From the NCBI GenBank assembly GCA_021847105.1, contig JAJZUT010000002.1:1-64000 (forward strand): a stretch of DNA of 64,000 nucleotides, in the 5' to 3' direction. Below are positions 38,691 to 46,597 of the stretch, piece after piece. Source of the DNA: Pseudomonadota bacterium. GTDB lineage: Bacteria; Pseudomonadota; Gammaproteobacteria; Steroidobacterales; Steroidobacteraceae. Position 1 is the stretch's first letter. Every line of letters starts with the position of its first letter. The notes below the pieces were generated by a model. The model saw only the letters and a list, made by a program, of their open reading frames with translations, made no database searches and had not been told where the DNA came from. Both the position numbers and the translations under genes were made by a program.

Positions 38691-41054
38691 ATGCCTCGTT
38701 GGAGACTACTCTGGACCGCCCTGCTGTCGTTCGGCGGCATGGCATCCCATTGCCTGTGGGCGGCCGAGACGCCCAACCCGGCGCCGCCCGTGACGCTGCC
38801 GAACGCACACCGCGCGGCGGCTCGGCACAAGGCGCGTGCGCGCCTCGCCTCCGGGGGCGAGGTTCATGCCGCCGCCGATCATGCGGTGCTTGGCAAGAAC
38901 GGCCAGCTGACGCTTGAGGGGCATGTCGTGCTGCGCCAGGGCGAGCGCGAGATCCACGCCAGTCATCTGCAGTACGACAGCCGCAGCGGGGCACTCAGCA
39001 CCCGCGGCGGCATCCGGTACACGGACCCGCGCGTACAGGTCACCGGCCAGGGCGGCAGCTACTCCCCGACGAGCGGCGCGCAGTTCGACTCGGCGCACTT
39101 TGCGCTACGCGAGCCCTCGGCGCACGGTACCGCCCGGCTGATGCGCCTGACCCCCCAGGGCATGCTCTACTTGCACGGGGTCAGCTTCACCACCTGTCCG
39201 CAGATCAAGCCCTCCTGGGTGCTGCGCGCCGGATCGATCACCCTCGATACGCGCAAACGCATCGGCTACGGGAAGAATGCGCGCGTCGACCTGCACGGCG
39301 TGCCCATCATGTACCTGCCGTGGGTGTCATTCCCGCTCGGCAACGTGCGCAAGAGCGGTTTCCTGTTCCCGACGATTGGCAACACCTCGCGCGGCGGCCT
39401 GCAGATCTCGGCGCCGTTTTACTGGAACATCGCACCGAACGCCGATCTCACTCTGGTCCCGACCGAGTACCAGCACCGCGGCGTCGATGCCGGCGGGGAG
39501 CTGCGCTGGCTGAGCGCTCACCAGTACACGGATGTGCAGTGGGATTACCTGCCCAGCGACTCGAGCTATCCCGGCGGTCGCAGCCGCAGCCGCGTTCAGC
39601 TCAGCACGGTCATGAATCTGCCGCGCGACCTGCGTCTGACGCTGCACGGGGAGAACGTGAGCGACAGTGCGTACTTCGAGGACTTCGCGAGCGGGCCGGA
39701 GGGCACGAGCACCGCCTTTCTCGACCGGCGCGCCGCGCTGAGCTATCGCAGCGTGCACTGGAACATCCGCGGCATGGCCCAGCAGTTCCAGACCGTCGAC
39801 AGCACACTGCCGTTCAATGAACGCCCCTATGCGCGCGTACCCGACATCACCGTCGCGGCCGATTACGGCTGGGGCCCGGGCGACCTGCTGCGCTACGGAT
39901 TCAAATCCGAACTGGTCGATTTCCAACGCTCGGATCACTCCACGGCGGTGAGCGGCTGGCGCCTTGACGCCATGCCGCGCGTGTCGCTTAACTTCGACGG
40001 ACCGGGCTATTTCATTCGACCCGGGATCGCCTGGCGCGCCACCCAGTACGAGCTGCGCCACACCGCCCCCGGGGTCCCCGACGCTCCCTCGCGCACCGTG
40101 CCGATCGCGAGCCTCGACACCGGCATGACCCTGGAGCGCACGGCGGGTCGCGACGGCAAGCGGCTGATCACGATCGAGCCACGGGTGATGTACCTGTACG
40201 TGCCCTACCGCAACCAGAACGCGCTGCCGATCTTCGATACCGGACTGCCCGATCTGCAGCCGGTGGAGCTGTTTCGCACCAACCGCTACGTGGGCGCCGA
40301 TCGGGTCGGTGATGCCAATCAGGTAAGCGCCGCGCTCACCACGCGGCTGCTCGGCTCGGCGAGCGGCCGACAGTACCTGTCCGCGACCATCGGCGAAGCG
40401 TTCGACTTCCAGACGCCGAGGGTGCTGCTGCCCGGGGAGGTGGTGCGCACCGACCGGCGCTCGGATATCGTCGCCGAGCTGTCGCTGACGGCGTTTCGGC
40501 ACTGGAGCGCCCGCGCCGGGCTGCAGTGGAATCCGCAGGCGTCTCAGGCGCAGCGCGCCCAGGTTTCACTGCAATACCGGCCCGCGCCCAACCGGGTGAT
40601 CAACCTCGATTACCGCTATGAGCGCGACACGATCGAGCAGGCCGGCGCCAATACACTGCTCTGCAGCAGCTCCCCGGGGGTGGCCGCGGGCAGCTCATGC
40701 GGCATCGATCAGGCGGAGATCTCCGCCGCGTGGCCGATCGGGCGGCACTGGAGCCTCTTTGCCCGCGGGATCTATTCGATCCAGGACCACGAGGCACTGG
40801 AGAGATTTGTCGGCTTCGAGTACCGTGCGTGCTGCTGGAGCGTGCGCCTCGGCGCGCGGCGCTACGTGGCGGTGCGACCGGCCCTGCTGCCGGTGGGGAC
40901 CGTGGCCCGGACCGGCGCGCAGGACACGGGCATCTACCTGCAGGTGGAACTCACCGGCCTCGCCAGTGTCGGATCAGCGCCGGATGCTTTCCTCTCCGAA
41001 GTCATCCCCGGCTACACTCCGGGGGCTCTGAGCACCCCGGCACACCATCCCTGA
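38691..41054 (+). CDS. lptD: LPS-assembly protein LptD
   Basis: 787 residues. LptD with LptE inserts lipopolysaccharide into the outer leaflet. Signal peptide ('LLWTALLSFGGMASHCLWA'), N-terminal OstA jellyroll (about 50-180: 'HAVLGKNGQLTLEGHVVL', 'GIRYTDPRVQVTG'), then a 26-strand-type beta-barrel to the C terminus. Cysteines fit the E. coli disulfide scheme: one near the N terminus, one in 'SFTTCPQIKPSW', and the adjacent pair in 'YRACCWSVRLG'. ATG 38691 was preferred to 38679 because a TATAAT (38675-38680) overlaps the latter. Leads lptD-surA-pdxA-rsmA. Confidence 0.95.
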   Translation: MPRWRLLWTALLSFGGMASHCLWAAETPNPAPPVTLPNAHRAAARHKARARLASGGEVHAAADHAVLGKNGQLTLEGHVVLRQGEREIHASHLQYDSRSGALSTRGGIRYTDPRVQVTGQGGSYSPTSGAQFDSAHFALREPSAHGTARLMRLTPQGMLYLHGVSFTTCPQIKPSWVLRAGSITLDTRKRIGYGKNARVDLHGVPIMYLPWVSFPLGNVRKSGFLFPTIGNTSRGGLQISAPFYWNIAPNADLTLVPTEYQHRGVDAGGELRWLSAHQYTDVQWDYLPSDSSYPGGRSRSRVQLSTVMNLPRDLRLTLHGENVSDSAYFEDFASGPEGTSTAFLDRRAALSYRSVHWNIRGMAQQFQTVDSTLPFNERPYARVPDITVAADYGWGPGDLLRYGFKSELVDFQRSDHSTAVSGWRLDAMPRVSLNFDGPGYFIRPGIAWRATQYELRHTAPGVPDAPSRTVPIASLDTGMTLERTAGRDGKRLITIEPRVMYLYVPYRNQNALPIFDTGLPDLQPVELFRTNRYVGADRVGDANQVSAALTTRLLGSASGRQYLSATIGEAFDFQTPRVLLPGEVVRTDRRSDIVAELSLTAFRHWSARAGLQWNPQASQAQRAQVSLQYRPAPNRVINLDYRYERDTIEQAGANTLLCSSSPGVAAGSSCGIDQAEISAAWPIGRHWSLFARGIYSIQDHEALERFVGFEYRACCWSVRLGARRYVAVRPALLPVGTVARTGAQDTGIYLQVELTGLASVGSAPDAFLSEVIPGYTPGALSTPAHHP

Positions 41055-41077
41055 AGAGCGATTGAGGACTGAAGCGC

Positions 41078-42457
41078 ATGCGGCGGCATTTTTACTTCTT
41101 CACCCGGAATCATCGGGATGTCCGCCCGGCCGGCCTGCGGGCCATCGGCTGGTGCAGCGCCCTGTGCGCGATGACTGCGCTTGCGCTGCTGCCGGCGCGG
41201 GCCTTTGCCCAGACGCGGGATCTGTCCACGCAGGGCCAGCTGCTCGACCGGATCGCAGCGATCGTCAACAACGGCGTGGTGCTGCAAAGCCAGCTCGATG
41301 AGCGGGTCAACCAGGTGGTGGCGCAATTGAAGGCGCAGGGCCTGACGCCTCCGCCGCAGAGCGTACTGCGCAAGCAGGTGCTCAACAGCCTGATCCTCGA
41401 GCAGGTGCAGCTGCAGCAAGCGCAGCAGGACGGCATCACGATCTCGGACGATACGCTGAACGCAGCGCTGCAAAGCGTCGCGGCGCGCAACGGCATCCCG
41501 TTCGCGGACCTGCCGACGGCGCTCGCGCAGCAGGGCATCAACTACGCCAATTACCGCGACGAGATGCGCAACCAGCTGATCATCGGTCTGCTGCGCGAGC
41601 GCGACGTGCTGCAGCGCATCGTGGTCACCCCGCGGCAGATCGATCAGTTCCTCGCACGCGAGGCCACGGAGCCGTCCGCCGGGGAAGAGTACAACGTCTC
41701 GCACATCCTGATCGCCGTCCCGCCCAATGCGACGCCGGCCGAGCTGACCGCGACGCGCAAGCTGGCCGACAAGGTCGACGCACTCGCCCGGGAGGGAAAG
41801 AACTTCGCCAAGCTCGCGGTCACCTACTCCAACAGCGGCGATGCCCTCAAGGGCGGCAAGCTCGGCTGGCGCAAGGGCGTGGACCTGCCGACGTTCCTCA
41901 CCAATGTGGTCCCGAAGTTGCAGCCCGGGCAGGTGAGCGCGCCGATCCGGACCCCGTCGGGCTTTCACATCGTCAAACTGAACCAGGTCCGACGCCAGCA
42001 GCACAAGGACATCGTCAATCAGGTGCACGTGCGGCACATCCTGCTCATTCCGAATGCGCTGCAAGACAACGCCACCGTTCGCGAGCGGCTGGCGAAGATT
42101 CGCAAGGAAGTCCTCGCGGGCAAGGTGAAATTCTCCGTGATCGCCGCATCGGTCTCGCAGGACCCGGGATCGGCTTCGCAAGGCGGCAATCTCGGCTGGC
42201 AGAGTCCGAGCGAGTTCACCCACCGCTTCGCGGCGGCCATCGCCAAACTCAAGGTCGGACAGATCAGTCAGCCGTTCCAGACCCGCTATGGCTGGCACAT
42301 CGTGCAACTGCTCGGCCGGCGCAAGTTTGATGAGACCCAGGAGATGAAGCGCCTGCACGCCATGGAGGCGATCCGCGCAAGCCGCGCCGATGAGGATGCC
42401 GAGCTGTGGCTGCAGCGGCTGCGCGATGATGCGTACGTGAAGATCTTGAGCGACTGA
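41078..42457 (+). CDS. surA: Periplasmic chaperone / peptidyl-prolyl isomerase SurA
   Basis: 459 residues. Signal peptide to about residue 45 ('LLPARAFAQ'), SurA N-terminal chaperone domain ('LLDRIAAIVNNGVVLQSQLD'), and two parvulin domains starting at 'YNVSHILIAVP' and 'VHVRHILLIPN'. It escorts outer-membrane proteins, including LptD, to the BAM machine. It lies 23 nt after lptD and 13 nt before pdxA. Confidence 0.96.
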   Translation: MRRHFYFFTRNHRDVRPAGLRAIGWCSALCAMTALALLPARAFAQTRDLSTQGQLLDRIAAIVNNGVVLQSQLDERVNQVVAQLKAQGLTPPPQSVLRKQVLNSLILEQVQLQQAQQDGITISDDTLNAALQSVAARNGIPFADLPTALAQQGINYANYRDEMRNQLIIGLLRERDVLQRIVVTPRQIDQFLAREATEPSAGEEYNVSHILIAVPPNATPAELTATRKLADKVDALAREGKNFAKLAVTYSNSGDALKGGKLGWRKGVDLPTFLTNVVPKLQPGQVSAPIRTPSGFHIVKLNQVRRQQHKDIVNQVHVRHILLIPNALQDNATVRERLAKIRKEVLAGKVKFSVIAASVSQDPGSASQGGNLGWQSPSEFTHRFAAAIAKLKVGQISQPFQTRYGWHIVQLLGRRKFDETQEMKRLHAMEAIRASRADEDAELWLQRLRDDAYVKILSD

Positions 42458-42470
42458 GCCGGGCGCATCC

Positions 42471-43445
42471 ATGCCGCCGCGGATTGTGCTGACCTCGGGT
42501 GAGCCGGCGGGCGTCGGCCCGGAGCTATGCCTGGCGATCGCGGCACGGCCGCTCGGGTGCGAACTGGTCTGCCTGGCCGACCGGACACTGCTCGCCGAGC
42601 GCGCCGCAGCGCTCGGGCTGCACGTGCGCCTGCGCGAGTATCGGGCGCAGGCGCCGTGTCCCCACGAGCCCGGCTCACTCACCGTCGAGCACCATGCGCT
42701 GGCGGCAGCGAGCGTGCCGGGCCGTCTCGATATGCGCAATGCTCGCTATGTGACCGGTCTGCTCGAGCGGGCCTGCACCGGGGCTCTGGCCGGCGAATTC
42801 GCCGCCATCGTGACCGCTCCGGTGCACAAGGGCGTGATCAATGACGCCGGCATGCCCTTCACCGGCCATACGGAATTCTTCGCCGAGCGCACCGGCGCCT
42901 GCCCCGTCATGATGCTCACCACCGGCGCGCTGCGCGTGGCGCTCGCCACGACCCACCTGCCGCTGGCGCAGGTGAGCGCCGCGATTACGCGCGAATCGCT
43001 GTTGCGAACGACCACGATTCTCGATCGGGACCTGAAACGCTGGTGGGGCCTCGCGCGCCCGCGGATTGCGTTGTGCGGCCTCAACCCCCATGCCGGTGAG
43101 AGCGGACATCTCGGCGATGAGGAGATCCGCGTCATTACGCCGGCGATTGCGATGCTGCGGGCAAGCGGCCTCGATGTGACCGGTCCGCTGCCGGCGGACA
43201 CCGTGTTCGTGCCGCGCGTGCTCGCCGGGTTCGACGCGGTGCTCGCGATGTACCACGATCAGGGTCTGCCGGTGATCAAGCACGCCGGGTTCGACTCCGC
43301 GGTCAACGTCACGCTCGGTCTGCCGATTCTGCGCACGTCAGTCGATCACGGCACGGCGCTCGAGCTGGCCGGCACCGGTCGGGCCGAGTCCGGCAGCCTG
43401 CTCGCCGCCCTCGAGCTGGCCCTCACCCTCGCCCAACGCGCGTGA
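42471..43445 (+). CDS. pdxA: 4-hydroxythreonine-4-phosphate dehydrogenase
   Basis: 324 residues. PdxA oxidises 4-phosphohydroxy-L-threonine in the DXP-dependent PLP pathway. 'LTSGEPAGVGPELCL' opens the protein. 'MPFTGHTEFFAERTGA' holds a zinc-ligand His, 'CGLNPHAGESGHLGDEE' and 'VLAMYHDQGLPVIKH' provide the others. Its stop overlaps the rsmA GTG by 4 nt. Confidence 0.95.
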   Translation: MPPRIVLTSGEPAGVGPELCLAIAARPLGCELVCLADRTLLAERAAALGLHVRLREYRAQAPCPHEPGSLTVEHHALAAASVPGRLDMRNARYVTGLLERACTGALAGEFAAIVTAPVHKGVINDAGMPFTGHTEFFAERTGACPVMMLTTGALRVALATTHLPLAQVSAAITRESLLRTTTILDRDLKRWWGLARPRIALCGLNPHAGESGHLGDEEIRVITPAIAMLRASGLDVTGPLPADTVFVPRVLAGFDAVLAMYHDQGLPVIKHAGFDSAVNVTLGLPILRTSVDHGTALELAGTGRAESGSLLAALELALTLAQRA

Positions 43446-44263
43446 GGGGTCGATCGGCACAAGCGCCCGATCGGGACGTGCGGCTGCCACGTGCTCGTAA
43501 ACGCTTCGGACAGCACTTCCTGCACGATCCTGCGGTGCTCGAGCGGATTCTCGCTGCGGTCGCGCCGCGCCCCGAGGATGCGCTGGTTGAGATCGGGCCA
43601 GGACGCGGCGCGCTGAGCGAGTATCTGCTGCAGTCCGCCTGTCGAACGCTCGATGCCGTGGAGATCGACCGCGACCTCGCCTCGGGGCTGCGCGAGCGCT
43701 TCGCCGCCGAGCCCCGCTTCACCCTGCACGAGGCGGACGCCCTGCGCTTTGACTTCGCGGCACTGGCTGGCGCGCGAGGTCGGCTGCGTGTGGTCGGCAA
43801 CCTCCCCTACAACATCTCCACCCCGCTGCTGTTTCACCTGCTCGGCAACGCCGCGGCCATCATCGACCTGCACGTGATGCTGCAACGCGAAGTGATCGAG
43901 CGGATGGCCGCCGCGCCAGGCGGAGCCGCCTATGGGCGCTTGACCGTGATGCTCGCTCCATGGGTCAGCGTCGAGCCGCTCTTCGAGGTCGGTCCCGGGG
44001 CGTTCCAGCCGCCACCACGAGTCTGGTCGGCGGTAGCCCGGCTCACGGTGCTGCCCGTGCCGCGCTTCGCGGTGCATCCGCGCTATGCCGCGGTGGTCAG
44101 CGCGGCCTTTTCTCATCGGCGCAAGACCTTGCGCAATGCGCTGCGCGGACTGGTCAGCACCGCTGAGATCGAGCAGTGCGGTGTCGACCCCGGGGTGCGC
44201 CCCGAGACACTCGCCCCGCAGACCTTCAATGCGCTCGCCGAGCTGTCGAAAGCCGCGGATTGA
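43442..44263 (+). CDS. rsmA: 16S rRNA (adenine1518/1519-N6)-dimethyltransferase
   Basis: 273 residues, KsgA. It dimethylates two adjacent adenosines in the 3' hairpin of 16S rRNA as a late ribosome checkpoint. 'RFGQHFLHDPAVLERIL' is the N-terminal signature, 'LVEIGPGRGALSEYLL' the SAM loop, and 'VVGNLPYNISTPLLFHLL' the NLPY catalytic motif. GTG 43442 sits in the pdxA stop (GTGA). About 20 residues precede the conserved start. Confidence 0.95.
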   Translation: MRGRSAQAPDRDVRLPRARKRFGQHFLHDPAVLERILAAVAPRPEDALVEIGPGRGALSEYLLQSACRTLDAVEIDRDLASGLRERFAAEPRFTLHEADALRFDFAALAGARGRLRVVGNLPYNISTPLLFHLLGNAAAIIDLHVMLQREVIERMAAAPGGAAYGRLTVMLAPWVSVEPLFEVGPGAFQPPPRVWSAVARLTVLPVPRFAVHPRYAAVVSAAFSHRRKTLRNALRGLVSTAEIEQCGVDPGVRPETLAPQTFNALAELSKAAD

Positions 44264-44277
44264 GCTAGGCTGTGACG

Positions 44278-44739
44278 ATGAACGGTGCTGCCTACCATCG
44301 CATCCTCGCGGTGCTCGACCTCAGTGCGGACAGTCTGCAGATCGGGCAGCAGGCGGCCGGTCTCGCGCGGCGACTGGGTGCCGAAATCGAGTTGCTGCAC
44401 GTGGTGGAGTTCCTGCCGGTTGAACCGATGGCCGAGACGCTCATGGCCGCCGTGCGCATTGAGGACGAGTTGCTCGAACAGGCGCGCACCCGCCTCACGG
44501 AGCTGGCCGCGCGACTCGGGCTCGCCACGGCACCCTGCTGGGTCGAAACGGGCAACGTGAAGGCCGAGATCGTGCGTGTCGCGCGCAAGCGTCAGGCGGA
44601 TCTCATCGTGCTCGGCAGCCGTGAGCGGCACGGCATGTCGATCCTGGTGAACCTCACCGAAGACACGGTGCTGCACGCGGCGCCCTGCGACGTACTCGCG
44701 GTACGCGTGCGGCGCGCAAGCGCTGTGCCGCAGGACTGA
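44278..44739 (+). CDS. Universal stress protein (UspA family)
   Basis: 153 residues, alpha/beta Usp fold: 'YHRILAVLDLSADSLQIG' and 'ARKRQADLIVLGSRERHG' with 'VNLTEDTVLHAAPCDVLAV'. The GxxxxG(S/T) ATP-binding pattern is only partly kept (GSRERHG, then 9 residues to ...T), so nucleotide binding is uncertain. It is inserted between rsmA and apaG, which are adjacent in most gammaproteobacteria. GTG 44272 is an alternative start. Confidence 0.85.
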   Translation: MNGAAYHRILAVLDLSADSLQIGQQAAGLARRLGAEIELLHVVEFLPVEPMAETLMAAVRIEDELLEQARTRLTELAARLGLATAPCWVETGNVKAEIVRVARKRQADLIVLGSRERHGMSILVNLTEDTVLHAAPCDVLAVRVRRASAVPQD

Positions 44740-44794
44740 ATCGGCGTCGCTGCTCATCGCCGGGCCGGCCCGGTCCCGGTAAAATGCCCCCCCT

Positions 44795-45172
44795 ATGAGC
44801 GTGTCGCACAAAATCCGCATCGAGGTCGAAACCAGCTATCTCGGCGAGCAATCCGACCCGCGCGAGCAACGCTACGTTTTCGCGTATACGATCACGATCC
44901 GCAACGAGGGGGGGCTGTCCGCCACGCTCCTCACCCGGCACTGGATCATCACGGATGCCAACGGGGGTGTGAAGGAGGTCCGCGGCGATGGCGTGGTCGG
45001 GGAACAGCCGCGGCTCGAGCCCGGCCAGGGCTTTCGCTATTCGAGCGGCGCGGTGCTCGAGACGCCGGTCGGCACGATGCAGGGCAGCTACCAGATGATC
45101 GACGCCGACGGACAACGCTTCGATGCGCCCATTCCCCTGTTCCGCCTCGCCATGCCCGGGATCCTGCATTGA
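44795..45172 (+). CDS. apaG: ApaG protein
   Basis: 125 residues, the fibronectin-III-like ApaG fold. '[16 protein letters not shown]', '[14 protein letters not shown]', '[20 protein letters not shown]' and '[14 protein letters not shown]' are diagnostic. Function is not settled; it is coupled to ApaH in Ap4A metabolism by gene order. A TAAAAT about 15 nt before the ATG and a 14-bp GC palindrome (44760-44773) suggest it could have its own promoter after the inserted usp gene. Confidence 0.94.
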   Translation: MSVSHKIRIEVETSYLGEQSDPREQRYVFAYTITIRNEGGLSATLLTRHWIITDANGGVKEVRGDGVVGEQPRLEPGQGFRYSSGAVLETPVGTMQGSYQMIDADGQRFDAPIPLFRLAMPGILH

Positions 45173-45987
45173 GCCGCTTCGCCATCGGCGACGTGCAGGG
45201 CTGTTACGAGGAACTACGCGCGCTGCTGGCGCGGCTGCGCTTCTCGGCCGATCGGGATCGGCTCTGGTTCGTCGGTGACCTCGTCAACCGCGGACCACGC
45301 TCACTCGAGGTGCTGCGCCTCGTTCGCGACCTCGGCGCGAACGCCGAGACCGTGCTCGGCAACCATGATCTGCATTTGCTCGCGGTGGCGAGCGGGCGAC
45401 GCCCAGCTCGCCGTTCGGACACGCTCGATGCGGTGCTCGCGGCGAAAGATCGTGAGCGTCTGATCGAGTGGCTGAGCGGGCGGCCCCTCGCGCACTTCGA
45501 AGCCGGCGACCTGATGGTGCACGCGGGGATCGTGCCACAGTGGAGCGCCGCGGCGACGCTCGCGCATGCGCGCGAAGTCGAGTCGGAGCTGGCCACCGGA
45601 CGCGCAGAGCTGTTCGAGCACATGTATGGCGACCAGCCCGATCAGTGGTCCGAGACACTCACCGGCATGGACCGGCTGCGCTTTACGATCAACGTGCTGA
45701 CCCGCATGCGCCTGTGCACGCGCGATGGGCGCATCAACCTCGCGCTCAAGGGCAAGCCACCCGGCGAGGACTCTCCCTGGCGGCCGTGGTTCGAAGCCGA
45801 TGGGCGGCGCACCGCCGAGGTACGCGTCGTGTTCGGCCATTGGTCCGCGCTCGGCCTGGTGCTGCGTGAGAGACTCGCCGGACTCGACACCGGTTGCGTC
45901 TGGGGCGGCGCACTGAGCGCGCTCGACCTGGACACCGGCGCGATGACCGCGGTGCCCTCGCGCGGCTATCAGTCCATCGATACCTGA
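45169..45987 (+). CDS. apaH: Symmetrical bis(5'-nucleosyl)-tetraphosphatase
   Basis: 272 residues. ApaH splits Ap4A into two ADP and, in E. coli, removes Np4 caps from RNA. Phosphoesterase motifs: '[11 protein letters not shown]', '[13 protein letters not shown]' and '[13 protein letters not shown]', with further metal His in '[11 protein letters not shown]' and '[10 protein letters not shown]'. TTG 45169 overlaps the apaG stop (TTGA), and no ATG precedes the first motif, so TTG is well supported. Confidence 0.95.
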   Translation: MSRFAIGDVQGCYEELRALLARLRFSADRDRLWFVGDLVNRGPRSLEVLRLVRDLGANAETVLGNHDLHLLAVASGRRPARRSDTLDAVLAAKDRERLIEWLSGRPLAHFEAGDLMVHAGIVPQWSAAATLAHAREVESELATGRAELFEHMYGDQPDQWSETLTGMDRLRFTINVLTRMRLCTRDGRINLALKGKPPGEDSPWRPWFEADGRRTAEVRVVFGHWSALGLVLRERLAGLDTGCVWGGALSALDLDTGAMTAVPSRGYQSIDT

Positions 45988-45998
45988 GGAGAATTGCC

Positions 45999-46508
45999 AT
46001 GGATGCCCCGCACGCGCTCAACTTCCAACAGTGGCTCGATCGCAACCGGCACCTGCTCAAGCCGCCGGTCGGCAACCGGCGCGTATTCGCCGATGGCGAT
46101 TTCATCATCATGGTGGTCGGCGGCCCCAACACCCGCCAGGACTACCACGTCGACCCCGGTCAGGAACTGTTCTATCAGCTCGAGGGAGACATCGTGCTGA
46201 AGACCATGCAGGACGGTCAGCCGGCCGAGATCCCGATCCGCGCCGGCGAGATGCTGCTGCTGCCCGCGCTGCTGCCGCACTCCCCGCAGCGGCCCGCCGA
46301 GACGCTCGGACTGGTCATCGAGCGCCAGCGCCGTCCCGGGGAGCGTGACGGGTTTCAGTGGTATTGCCCACGCTGCGCCCGCCTGCTGCACGAGACGTTC
46401 ATCGAGCTGAACGATATCGAGGCGCAGCTGCCGCCGGTCTTCGAGCGCTTCTACGCCAACCGCACGGCGCGCACCTGCAAGCACTGCGGCACCGTACTCG
46501 AGCGCTGA
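45999..46508 (+). CDS. nbaC: 3-hydroxyanthranilate 3,4-dioxygenase
   Basis: 169 residues, cupin. It opens the ring of 3-hydroxyanthranilate on the kynurenine route to quinolinate and NAD. The iron ligands fit His50 and Glu56 in 'YHVDPGQELFYQL' and His94 in 'LLPHSPQRPA'. Two C-terminal CxxC pairs ('YCPRCARLL', 'CKHCGTVL') form the extra rubredoxin-like iron site seen in bacterial enzymes. A GAGGAGAA site precedes ATG 45999. No other kynurenine-pathway gene is in the window. Confidence 0.93.
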   Translation: MDAPHALNFQQWLDRNRHLLKPPVGNRRVFADGDFIIMVVGGPNTRQDYHVDPGQELFYQLEGDIVLKTMQDGQPAEIPIRAGEMLLLPALLPHSPQRPAETLGLVIERQRRPGERDGFQWYCPRCARLLHETFIELNDIEAQLPPVFERFYANRTARTCKHCGTVLER

Positions 46509-46597
46509 GGGCATACCCGGACAACTTCCACCGCCAACGCCGATTCCTTACACTGCGGACCGAGCGGCCACACCGGTCGCATGCGGCGGAGACTCTC

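Noticed and set aside
44760..44773. 14-bp GC palindrome before apaG as a terminator
   Set aside because: A perfect palindrome without loop and without a U-run would make a poor hairpin. It is noted only as a possible boundary of the usp insertion.
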